From: CALBTQ01 sp036725605
GTDB lineage: Bacteria; Lernaellota; Lernaellaia; Lernaellales; Lernaellaceae
Direction: 5' to 3'
Length of the DNA: 64,000 nucleotides
Assembly (NCBI GenBank): GCA_036725605.1
Contig: DAIMDW010000005.1
Span: 124,001-188,000, forward strand
Shown: positions 8,667 to 16,968 of the stretch, one piece after another
How the letters are laid out: every line of letters starts with the position of its first letter
How positions within the stretch are numbered: position 1 is the first letter of the stretch
Translations under genes and position numbers: made by a program
The notes under the pieces: generated by a model
Databases searched by the model: none
The model's input: only the letters and a program-made list of their open reading frames with translations
Told to the model about the DNA's origin: nothing

Positions 8667-10238
8667 TCACAAACCGCATTCACGCCGCCACTGCGCCAAC
8701 GGCGGGACGATGCCGCGACAATCCAGGTCGGTGTACAGCAGCTTCGACAACAGACAACGCTCATTGGGCGACGCTTGCGTTCCCGGCGCGAGCCGTTCGA
8801 GCATCACGACATTGTTCGAATAAATTTCGCGCGGGCGATACTCGGCGAGCAGGCGCGCCAACAACGGCTCGAGGTAATCCTTCGGCCGCGCGCCGTTGGT
8901 CGTGCACTTGTCGAAGTAAACGTACAACACCAGCGCCGGCGGACGATCCGCGAACTCGGCGAGCACCTCGGGCAGCACGTGCGCGGGAATCACCCAGGGC
9001 AGGAAAAACCCGTGCCGCCCCGGGTGCGCGCGGTCGGCCTGGTAGTAATACAGCGAATTGAAGGGGAACACGAAAATCGTTTCATCGGGCGCGGTGTGCG
9101 TTTGAATGTCGCGCACGATCGCCGCGTCGGCCGGGTGCGGCGGCGCGAAAAACTGACCCTTGATCTGCTGCGCCGGCGCGTTGAAAGCGGCGACCGCCGT
9201 CAACGCCAGCAAGCCGGCCAGGGCGAGCCACCGCAAGGCGTTGTACGCCGGTGGCAAGTGCGTCAGCGCCAGGGCCGTGCCCAGGCAACTCAGCGCCAGC
9301 AGCGGCGCAAAGTGATAAGGGAACAACGCGGGGAACATCGTCGCCAACACCGCCGCGAGCATCAGCCCCAACAGCCATTTGTCGGCGCGCGCCAGGCGCG
9401 TCAACGGCAGTGCGACCAATGAAACGAGCACCATCCACCAGACCGGCAATTCGAGGAAGAACTCCAGGCGATTGGGCCAGTAGGTGTAAAATTTGGTGTC
9501 GTACTCCAACAGTGGAAACAGGTAGCCGCGCAGGAATTCGTCGAGGTAGTTCCACGACGCGGCCAGCACGATCAGCCACGGCGCGGCCACGGCGGTGAGA
9601 AAAATCGTGATGTGCTTGAGCGCCGCCCGCTTATCGGTGCGCCAGTCGGCAAGTAGCAAATACAGCGTCGCCGCCGCGACCATCAACCACGACGTTTGCT
9701 TGACCGTCGTCGCGCCGAACAGCGCCAATCCGGCGAAGATGAGTGCCCCCGGCGACGGCGGCCGGTCGCGCTCGGTCGCCAGCAGGTACAACGCCAACAT
9801 CAACAGCGGCGTGATCGGCGCTTCGGCCTGATAAATGAATCCCAGGAAAAACAGGTGCGTGAGCGCGTAACCCGCGGCGGCCAGCAGACCGGTCAGCGGT
9901 TTTTGCCGGCGCAGGCCAAAGGCGAAAAGCAACAGCAGCGTCAGCGCCGTGCCGGCGGCCGAGGCGTAGCGCAACACGATCAGCCGGTCGCCGAAAAGCT
10001 CAAATAGCCCGGCCACCAGCCAATACAGCCCCGGGCCCTTTTCGTTGAACACATCGCGGTACATCAGCCCGCCGCGATGGATGATGCGCGCGTCCATCGC
10101 CATGTCGCCTTCGTCGACGTAGGGCGCCAGACGGGCCAGGTGCGCGTGCGCCGTCAGCGTGACGGCGAGCACGGCGAGAAAACCGAGGATAGTCAAAGCC
10201 TGCGCCGCGCGCGGAGAGATTCGCTTCATCGTCGTCAT
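8667..10238 (-). CDS. GT-C (ArnT/PMT-like, GT39/GT83-type) membrane glycosyltransferase
   Basis: A 523-residue polytopic protein starting at ATG 10238-10236 (MTTMKRISPRAAQ). The start overlaps the stop of the upstream gene as ATGA, which implies translational coupling. The first periplasmic loop has the acidic motif YVDEGDMAMD expected for GT-C catalysis. About ten hydrophobic segments follow (ALTHLFFLGFIYQAEAPI, TTVKQTSWLMV). Family members move sugars from polyprenyl phosphate carriers to lipids, glycans or proteins on the periplasmic side. The acceptor is unknown. The soluble C-terminal portion (~380-523) is short. Confidence 0.85.
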   Translation of the reverse strand: MTTMKRISPRAAQALTILGFLAVLAVTLTAHAHLARLAPYVDEGDMAMDARIIHRGGLMYRDVFNEKGPGLYWLVAGLFELFGDRLIVLRYASAAGTALTLLLLFAFGLRRQKPLTGLLAAAGYALTHLFFLGFIYQAEAPITPLLMLALYLLATERDRPPSPGALIFAGLALFGATTVKQTSWLMVAAATLYLLLADWRTDKRAALKHITIFLTAVAAPWLIVLAASWNYLDEFLRGYLFPLLEYDTKFYTYWPNRLEFFLELPVWWMVLVSLVALPLTRLARADKWLLGLMLAAVLATMFPALFPYHFAPLLALSCLGTALALTHLPPAYNALRWLALAGLLALTAVAAFNAPAQQIKGQFFAPPHPADAAIVRDIQTHTAPDETIFVFPFNSLYYYQADRAHPGRHGFFLPWVIPAHVLPEVLAEFADRPPALVLYVYFDKCTTNGARPKDYLEPLLARLLAEYRPREIYSNNVVMLERLAPGTQASPNERCLLSKLLYTDLDCRGIVPPLAQWRRECGL

Positions 10239-12127
10239 TGGCCGGTCGGGGGCGTGAACCGCCAGAGGGAGCCGTTTTCGCCGTCGGCGACGTACAGGTG
10301 ACCGTCGCGATTCAACGTCAGGCCCAGCACCTGGCCGAAGCCTTCGGCGAGCACTTCGGCGGCGCCGTTGGTATAGGGCGGCGCGGCCAGATAGACCTTG
10401 TCGCGCAGGGCGATGAACACGCGGCCGTCGGGCGCGACGGTGAAATCGTTGATCGCCGCGCGATCGACGTGCGCTTTGTCGACGAACACCGTGCGGCAGC
10501 GCCAGCCGATGTCGCGCTCGCGGGTAAGCATGAGAATCGTGTCGCTCCACGGCACGCCGGCGTACACGTGCCGGTTGTGCTGCGTGACGCCGACGAACAG
10601 ACTGCCGTTGTCCAGCGCCGCCAGTCCGTTGGGGAAGCGCAGCAGCGGCACGCGGGCCGCGTCGACCAGCAGCGAAAGTTGGTTGCCGGCGGACAACTCC
10701 AGAATTTCGCCGCGTTCCTGCAGGTTGGTGATCCACGTGGCGCCGTTGCGCGCGACGACCGCGGACGCGGGCCGGAACGACGTCCATGCGTCCTTGTCGA
10801 GCACCGGCCACACGTCGGCCGGCTCGCGCGGAGAAATGCGCAGCAGGCCGAAGCGGCTTTCGAAGCCGGGCGCGTTGATGCAAAACAGCAGCTCGTCGCT
10901 GTTGCGGTCGATCGACATCTTCGCGCCGAAATGATTGTAGGTGATCGTCTCGGTCAACAAGCGCACGGTTTTGTCGCGCGCGTCGATGCGCAACAGGCGG
11001 CCCGACTCGCCGTCGTTGACCAGAATCTCCGCGCGGCCCGTGGTCAGATTTTTCGCCCAGGCGAGGTTCTGCACGATCGAAATGCCGTTGCCGCGCAGCA
11101 GGCGATAATCGGTTTGCGCGTCGGGTTGCGCCAGCGGAATGCGATACAGATCGCCGCCGCGCCGGCTGACGCCGTACAGATACGTTTGCCCGTCCGCCTC
11201 CCCCACGGCGATGCCCTGCAGGCCCGATTGCGGCGTGGCGAAAAACGTTTCAAGCGTCGGTATCTTCTGTTGTGGATCGAGGCGCAGAATTTCGCCCTTC
11301 GCACTCCAATCGCCGACGGACAGATAGAGACGACCGTCCGGGGCGAAGGCCAGGCCGTTCCACGAAACATCATAAGCCAGCGTCAAAGGCAGCGCGGTTG
11401 ATTTGCCGGTGGCCGGATCGATGCGCAACAGGCGCTTGCCGGATACCGCGTACAATTCGCCGCCGGCCGGATGCCGCGCGAGCCCTTTTAGATCCTCCGC
11501 CAGTTCCGCGACGACCGTCAGCGTCTGTGTAGTCGGGTCGAAGCGGAATATTTCGACGCGCGCCCGGTCGCTCGACGGCGGATGATTCACGCCCACCAGC
11601 AGCGAGTGGTCGGGACCCGCCGCCAGCACGCTTTCGAACGGGCTGAACAGTTTGTCGTTTTTAAAATGTTCGTAGCGATAGTCGCCGCGTTGGTCGGTCG
11701 TGATTTTCCACAGCGCGCCTTCGGTGAAGTTGTAGCCCCACAGCGCGCCCCGGTCGTCGACGGCCAGCGAGTACAGCCGTCGTTTTTCGACCAGCGGCGT
11801 GAGCGGATCGTCGATGACGTTTTGCGCATGCCATTGCCCGTCGCGCTCGTCGATCCGGCTGAGGGTGTCCCACGACTCGGCGACATACACGGCGCCGTCC
11901 TTGGTGATCGCCACGTCGGTCGGCGTGGTCAGTTCGTTGCCCGCCAGCCACGGTTGGATGCGCCAGCCGGGCAAGCGCGTTTGCGGTTGGCCGACTGTCG
12001 CGGGCGTGGTCGTCACGCGGTCCGGCGCGGGCGCTTTATCCCGCGCGCAATCGCAGCCGCCGCCGGCCAGCGCGAGCACCAGCCAACAAACGAGGAAAAA
12101 ATGGCGATAGCCGAGCTTGTATCCCAT
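10235..12127 (-). CDS. Exported NHL/SMP-30-like beta-propeller, possible lipoprotein
   Basis: A 630-residue protein from ATG 12127 (MGYKLGYRHFFLVCWLVLAL). The N-terminal hydrophobic stretch runs into AGGGCDC, a weak lipobox-like site. The remainder is a string of repeats of the form DGRLYLSVGDW, DGAVYVAESWD and DGRVFIALRDK, typical of six-bladed NHL/SMP-30 or strictosidine-synthase-like propellers. No catalytic set was recognised. It is translationally coupled (ATGA) to the downstream GT-C transferase, so it may sense or bind that enzyme's product; this is inference. Confidence 0.82.
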   Translation of the reverse strand: MGYKLGYRHFFLVCWLVLALAGGGCDCARDKAPAPDRVTTTPATVGQPQTRLPGWRIQPWLAGNELTTPTDVAITKDGAVYVAESWDTLSRIDERDGQWHAQNVIDDPLTPLVEKRRLYSLAVDDRGALWGYNFTEGALWKITTDQRGDYRYEHFKNDKLFSPFESVLAAGPDHSLLVGVNHPPSSDRARVEIFRFDPTTQTLTVVAELAEDLKGLARHPAGGELYAVSGKRLLRIDPATGKSTALPLTLAYDVSWNGLAFAPDGRLYLSVGDWSAKGEILRLDPQQKIPTLETFFATPQSGLQGIAVGEADGQTYLYGVSRRGGDLYRIPLAQPDAQTDYRLLRGNGISIVQNLAWAKNLTTGRAEILVNDGESGRLLRIDARDKTVRLLTETITYNHFGAKMSIDRNSDELLFCINAPGFESRFGLLRISPREPADVWPVLDKDAWTSFRPASAVVARNGATWITNLQERGEILELSAGNQLSLLVDAARVPLLRFPNGLAALDNGSLFVGVTQHNRHVYAGVPWSDTILMLTRERDIGWRCRTVFVDKAHVDRAAINDFTVAPDGRVFIALRDKVYLAAPPYTNGAAEVLAEGFGQVLGLTLNRDGHLYVADGENGSLWRFTPPTGQ

Positions 12128-12255
12128 CGGGAATGATTTGACCCCAAACCGGGAGAAAAATCAAAGTCCGCTCATCGAGCGAGGTGAAATCGGCTTTATT
12201 TAATGATAGAACATTTTTCATACGGTAAGTTGAAATAGGTGAATTGGAGGCGAAC

Positions 12256-13551
12256 ATGGCGAACGGTACTCGGCATGGTGCTCTCTGGTTGTTGTGCGCG
12301 TTGCTGTTGTTGTTGTTGGTTTCGTGCGGCGGCGATGACGATGACGACGACACCGAGGATGCGGCGGATGACGATATGATCGCCGACGACGACACGTCCG
12401 GCGTCGACGATGACGACGATACGCCCGTCGATGACGACGATGACGACACGACGCCACCGGCGGATGACGACACCGAAGAGGATTTCGATCCGCCCGCCCA
12501 GCGCGGTCCTTACGACGTCGGCGTCACCACGTTGTGCTTCACCGACGACAGCCGCTGGGAATTGTGGGGCCTGCACGACCGCTTCCTGCCGTTGGAAATC
12601 TGGTACCCCTCGACGGGCAATGGCGGTCAGATCAACACCATCGAGGACATGATCGGCCCGATCCCCTTCTGGGGCGAATGGGTTTTCAATCTGCTTTACG
12701 GCGATTCCTTTGCCGACTTGCTGGCCTATGAAACCACCGCCATGCGCGATGCGGAAATTCTGGTCGGCGACACGCCGTACCCCGTGGTCTTTTTCAGCCA
12801 CGGCCTGACCGCGATCCGCTTCCAGAACTTCACCACCTGCGAGCACCTGGCCAGCCACGGCTTCATCGTGGTTGCGCCGGACCATTACGGCAACGCGATC
12901 TTCACCAACGATCCGGACGGCGGCGCGCTGATCCTCGCCGATCCGCTGACGATCGTGGATTCGTACTTCGATCGCGTGGAGGACGTCGAGTTCATCTACC
13001 GTCGCCTCGAAGAGCTCAACGCCGAGCAGGGCGGGCCGTGGGAAAATTTGCTGAACCTCGACGCTTTCGGCATCACCGGTCACAGTTACGGCGGCATGAC
13101 CACCCTGCAGGCCGGCGCGGCGTTCGATTTCGTCGACGTGATCGCGCCGCTCAATCCGGCGTGGGTCGGCATCTTCCCGCAGGAATTCACCAAGCCGTTC
13201 TTTTTGCTGCAAGGGCAGATCGACAACATCGTCGGCCTGTTCAACAATCCGGTGCGCAGGCTGTGGAACGAAGCCGAATCGGCCGACAAGCTGTTCGTCG
13301 ACATGATCAAAGGCGGGCACTACAGCGCGACCGACGCGTGTCTGCTGCTGCCGCCGGGGTTGATTCCCGATAGCTCGACCGGTTGCGGCGGCACGCAGTT
13401 CATCACCAGCGATGTGGCCAACGAAATCCTCAACGGCTACCTCACGTCCTTTTTCAAGTCGTCGATGCTCGGCGACGAGCGTTATGATGAATACCTGTCG
13501 ACCAACCAGTACCCGGCCGACATCGAGCTGACGTCGTCCTGGGCGCAGTGA
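12256..13551 (+). CDS. Asp-rich lipoprotein alpha/beta hydrolase (PAF-acetylhydrolase/dienelactone hydrolase-like)
   Basis: A 431-residue protein from ATG 12256 (MANGTRHGALWLLCALL) with GGAGG six bases upstream. The signal peptide ends in the lipobox LVSC (Cys24), followed by an acidic linker of Asp/Thr blocks (~27-80). The hydrolase domain shows YPVVFFSHGL (oxyanion region), the nucleophile elbow GHSYGG (Ser277), and a late His in GGHYSATD (His355). This is the order in PAF-acetylhydrolase-like and chlorophyllase-like serine hydrolases. It probably cleaves an ester or lipid outside the inner membrane; the substrate is unknown. Confidence 0.9.
   Translation: MANGTRHGALWLLCALLLLLLVSCGGDDDDDDTEDAADDDMIADDDTSGVDDDDDTPVDDDDDDTTPPADDDTEEDFDPPAQRGPYDVGVTTLCFTDDSRWELWGLHDRFLPLEIWYPSTGNGGQINTIEDMIGPIPFWGEWVFNLLYGDSFADLLAYETTAMRDAEILVGDTPYPVVFFSHGLTAIRFQNFTTCEHLASHGFIVVAPDHYGNAIFTNDPDGGALILADPLTIVDSYFDRVEDVEFIYRRLEELNAEQGGPWENLLNLDAFGITGHSYGGMTTLQAGAAFDFVDVIAPLNPAWVGIFPQEFTKPFFLLQGQIDNIVGLFNNPVRRLWNEAESADKLFVDMIKGGHYSATDACLLLPPGLIPDSSTGCGGTQFITSDVANEILNGYLTSFFKSSMLGDERYDEYLSTNQYPADIELTSSWAQ
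12341..12480. repeat. GAC/GAT trinucleotide repeat encoding an acidic linker
   Basis: Degenerate GAC/GAT tract giving runs of four to six Asp separated by Thr, Ala, Pro and Val, directly after the lipid-anchor cysteine of the hydrolase. Confidence 0.75.
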
Positions 13552-13600
13552 AAATGGTCGTCGCCCGGCAACAAATAAAACAAAGGTGTGCATCGTCGTG

Positions 13601-15262
13601 ATGCGGGATGAACCGACCAGAAGCGACATCGATGCGAAATTGACCCCGCAATTCGTGTGGACCTGGCTGTTGCGGGTGATGCTTTTCGTCGTGCCGGTCT
13701 TACCGTTTCTGCTGATTTTCTATTTTCTCCTGCCGGGATTGTTCGGCGTTGTGTACGTTGTCTTGCTGGCCGTTCTCTTTGTGCTCGAGTTTCCCCTGAC
13801 GATCATCGGTGAGCCGCGATCGCGGGCGATTTTTATCGTGCATACGCTTCAGGCGTTGTTTTGTTGGATTTCGGTTTTCTATTTCCTCATCCTCTGGGCG
13901 CGTCTTATTCCCGGTCTGCGCCTGTTTGTGGTGGGATGGATCGCCGTCCTGTTGGCCGCGACGTTCTGGCCCCGGCAAAAGAGTCTCGTGCATCGGCCCG
14001 ACCGGATTTATGTGAGTGCCGGCTTGTTGATTCTGGTGGGAATTCTATTGCATTTGAATGTTTCGCCGTTGTTGCTGCTGCTGTTCCTTGCGGGATTGAT
14101 GGTGTTGCGGCGCATTGTGCGTCGCCTCGATGAAACGCGGCGGTTGTCGATGCCGGCCTGGACGCCGCTGGTGTTCGTCGCCACCTACGCGATGATCATG
14201 GTTATCGGCCTGCACGTTTATCGCGACGATCAAAGCGACATGGCGGAGAAGATCGCCTCGCAGGACGGCGTGTTTCGCATCGATCCGGATTGGTACGATC
14301 CGCAACGGCTGCGCGATCGCGCCAAGCTGGCCGATGACGTCGACGTTCGCGAGTACATTTTCCCGAGTCACGATTATGTCGCCTTTCTGCCCTATGGCGA
14401 CAACCTGTTGCTGCTGCCGCAACACGAGCTGCAGGTGCTGCGTCTGCATCGACAAGACGGAATTTTCGTTCTGCCGACCGAAAATGTGGTCGCCGACAAC
14501 CTGGTCGTCGATGCCGTCGCCGGTTGCTATTACTTCGTGGCGGGAAATGCGCTGTACCGCGGTTTCGTCGACAACGACGTGATGGAGGAACTGCACGTTT
14601 TCACCGAGGCGAATTTCACCAACACCACCCCCAGTTTTTTACGCGGCTGGCCGGACAACGACGTGCGGCGGCTCCTGGTGCAGTACGGCAACGATACGGG
14701 ATTCATGGTGTATGACCTGCCGCAACGAAAGGCGCGACGGATCGAGCTGGGGACGATCGTGCACGACAGCATCTTTCATCCGGACGGCGACAAGTTCATC
14801 GCCGTCGCCAACGGCTCCAACATGTTCGGCAAGCGGTTTGTCTTACTGGATCAGGTCGGCAACGAACTGCGCGAAGAGCCGTTACACGAATCCGGCTTTG
14901 TGTTTCTTGCTCCCGCCGAGGGCGAATATTTTTTTACGTCGCTGTTCGTGAAAGGAATCATGCAAAAACGCTCGGTGGATAGTCTGAAGTTGGCGGGCTC
15001 GTTTCCCGTCGCGCCCGGCACGCGCGGAATGAAGGTCTTGTCCGGCGGGCGCTGTTTGCTGACCCCCAATTTTCTTGCCGGGGGCGTGGAATTGCTCGAC
15101 GCCGCGAGCGGCGCGCTGCTCACCGGCTGGTGGTTGGGCTACCGCGTACGCTCCATTACGCCTTCCCTGGACGGCTCGGCCTATTTTTTACCGTCGGCCG
15201 CCGGGTTGTTCGGCTTGGATGCGGCGACCGTTTCCCTCTATTGCGCGGCGGCGGATCGCTGA
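13601..15262 (+). CDS. Membrane beta-propeller protein, paralogue A of a five-member family
   Basis: A 553-residue protein; ATG 13601 (MRDEPTRSDIDAKLTP) is preferred, with GTG codons just upstream as alternatives. The N-terminal ~190 residues contain about six hydrophobic helices (LLRVMLFVVPVLPFLLIF). The rest is a repeated-strand domain with blade-like units: DNLLLLPQHELQVLRL, DNLVVDAVAGCYYFVAG, HPDGDKFIAVANG, and a last blade GYRVRSITPSLDGSAYF ending SAAGLFGLDAA. The next gene, 31 bp downstream, shares all these blocks. No enzyme motif is visible. A surface-exposed or periplasmic propeller anchored by a membrane domain is the likely topology. Function unknown. Confidence 0.85.
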   Translation: MRDEPTRSDIDAKLTPQFVWTWLLRVMLFVVPVLPFLLIFYFLLPGLFGVVYVVLLAVLFVLEFPLTIIGEPRSRAIFIVHTLQALFCWISVFYFLILWARLIPGLRLFVVGWIAVLLAATFWPRQKSLVHRPDRIYVSAGLLILVGILLHLNVSPLLLLLFLAGLMVLRRIVRRLDETRRLSMPAWTPLVFVATYAMIMVIGLHVYRDDQSDMAEKIASQDGVFRIDPDWYDPQRLRDRAKLADDVDVREYIFPSHDYVAFLPYGDNLLLLPQHELQVLRLHRQDGIFVLPTENVVADNLVVDAVAGCYYFVAGNALYRGFVDNDVMEELHVFTEANFTNTTPSFLRGWPDNDVRRLLVQYGNDTGFMVYDLPQRKARRIELGTIVHDSIFHPDGDKFIAVANGSNMFGKRFVLLDQVGNELREEPLHESGFVFLAPAEGEYFFTSLFVKGIMQKRSVDSLKLAGSFPVAPGTRGMKVLSGGRCLLTPNFLAGGVELLDAASGALLTGWWLGYRVRSITPSLDGSAYFLPSAAGLFGLDAATVSLYCAAADR

Positions 15263-15293
15263 TGGCCAAGCCCGGATTCTTTCCCTATAATTC

Positions 15294-16958
15294 ATGCCGA
15301 TGAATATGACCATCGAAATAATGAATCCGAAACATATTCTGCAAATACCCAAGACGATCGGATTGTGGTGTCTGCGGGTCGTTTTGCTGGTTTTGCCCGT
15401 CTTGCCGTTTTTTCTTTTGTTCATGTACGCCATGTCCGTCGGCGTTTCGGTAATCGGCTGGACATTGATCGTGTTCGGCCTCGATCTTATTTTGTCCATT
15501 TTGCGCGGGCGGCAATACAAGTTCCATGCGGTCATCCGGTGGCTGCAACTGGCCGTGTGCTGGCTGGCGCCCACGGTGCTGGCTTACTATTGGGGCATCA
15601 TGGTCGGCCGCTGGATTTTCCTGATGCTGGCCTGGCCGGTGCTGTTGGCGGCGACGGCCGTGATCGATCGAGTGCGCAAGAAGGAGCAACGTCGCGAATG
15701 GCCGGTGCATGCGATCGGCCTGGCCCTGGTTTTCGCCGCGTTGATTATCAACGGGATGACCTGGCCGTATCTGCTGGCTTTTCTGGCGCCGATCGGCCTG
15801 TTGTTGACCATTGTCCGGACGTTGCGGCGCAACGATTATCTGACCTATCCGCTTTGGTTGCCCCTGATTGTCTTGTCGATCTACGGCGCGTGCCTGTTCC
15901 AGGCGTTTTTCGTGTATGTCGTCGACGAGCGTGGACGGCTGGAAGACGTCGTCCGGCAGGAGGGGGTGCACGCGATCGAATTACAGGACTTCGACCGCCA
16001 AGGCTATCTGCGGAATATGCGCAGCAATATCATTCGGGCGAAAATTTTCCCCATCACCGATATGAGCGCGTTTTTACTGTGGCGCGACAACCTGCTGCTG
16101 TTGCCGCAGCACATGAACACGGTCGTGCGGCTCGATCGCTTCGGACCGGGCGTGTCGCTGCCCACCGACGACGTTACGGCGGACAACCTCGTTGTCGATT
16201 TCCATCGCCGCCAGTTTTATTTCGTGGCGGGCTCGCAATTGTTTCGCGGCTCCTTCGACAGTCTGATCTTCGAACCGGTTTGCACGTTCAACCTGAAGCG
16301 GGTCGAGCATCGGACGCCCAACACCATCGACGGTTACTTCACCGCCGACGCGGCGTGCGTGATGGTGCAGTATGAATACGACAACGCCGTGATGGTTTAC
16401 GACGCGTTGGACGACTTTATTTATCGCGTGGAGGTCAAAGACTATCGCGTGCGCAACAGTATCTGGCATCCGGACGGCGACAAGTTCATCGCCGTCGGTT
16501 CGCTGCCCAGCAAAAGCGAAAGCCATCTTTTCATTTTCAATGTCCGGGGCGAAATCGAACAGGATGTGGTGACCCATTTTCGCGATCTGATCTTTATCTC
16601 CCATGCCGCCGGCCGTCGGTTCTTTTTAACGCATTTCATCGGCGGTCAGGTGGACGAATGGGCGGTCGAACCGTTTGGTCCGCTCGCGTCGTTGTCCACC
16701 CCGGCCGGCGCGCGCAGCACGCTCGAGCCGCCCGGCAGCGGTTGTGTGCTGGTGTCCAGTTTCCTGCGCGGCACGTTGAACGTTTACCGTCTGGACGACA
16801 AACGGTTGTTGCGCAGCTTGTACATCGGCCGGCGCACCCGCTCGATTCAACCGTCGTTGGAGGACAACTCGTTTCTCGTCGCCACCTCCGTGGGCTTGTT
16901 GAAGATCGACGCCGCCACTGTTTTGGAAGGTTGTGCGTTTTCCGCCGCCGAGCCGTGA
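15294..16958 (+). CDS. Membrane beta-propeller protein, paralogue B
   Basis: A 554-residue tandem paralogue of the preceding gene, starting at ATG 15294 (MPMNMTIEIMNPKHIL; ATGs at 15300 and 15306 are alternatives). About six N-terminal hydrophobic helices (VVLLVLPVLPFFLLFMYAM) precede a propeller-like domain with DNLLLLPQHMNTVVRL, ADNLVVDFHRRQFYFVAG, HPDGDKFIAVGSL and the closing blade IGRRTRSIQPSLED ending SVGLLKIDAATV. It stops 10 bp from the convergent GT-C gene. The close pairing of A and B suggests recent duplication or a heteromeric complex. Confidence 0.85.
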   Translation: MPMNMTIEIMNPKHILQIPKTIGLWCLRVVLLVLPVLPFFLLFMYAMSVGVSVIGWTLIVFGLDLILSILRGRQYKFHAVIRWLQLAVCWLAPTVLAYYWGIMVGRWIFLMLAWPVLLAATAVIDRVRKKEQRREWPVHAIGLALVFAALIINGMTWPYLLAFLAPIGLLLTIVRTLRRNDYLTYPLWLPLIVLSIYGACLFQAFFVYVVDERGRLEDVVRQEGVHAIELQDFDRQGYLRNMRSNIIRAKIFPITDMSAFLLWRDNLLLLPQHMNTVVRLDRFGPGVSLPTDDVTADNLVVDFHRRQFYFVAGSQLFRGSFDSLIFEPVCTFNLKRVEHRTPNTIDGYFTADAACVMVQYEYDNAVMVYDALDDFIYRVEVKDYRVRNSIWHPDGDKFIAVGSLPSKSESHLFIFNVRGEIEQDVVTHFRDLIFISHAAGRRFFLTHFIGGQVDEWAVEPFGPLASLSTPAGARSTLEPPGSGCVLVSSFLRGTLNVYRLDDKRLLRSLYIGRRTRSIQPSLEDNSFLVATSVGLLKIDAATVLEGCAFSAAEP

Positions 16959-16968
16959 AGCGGCGCGG

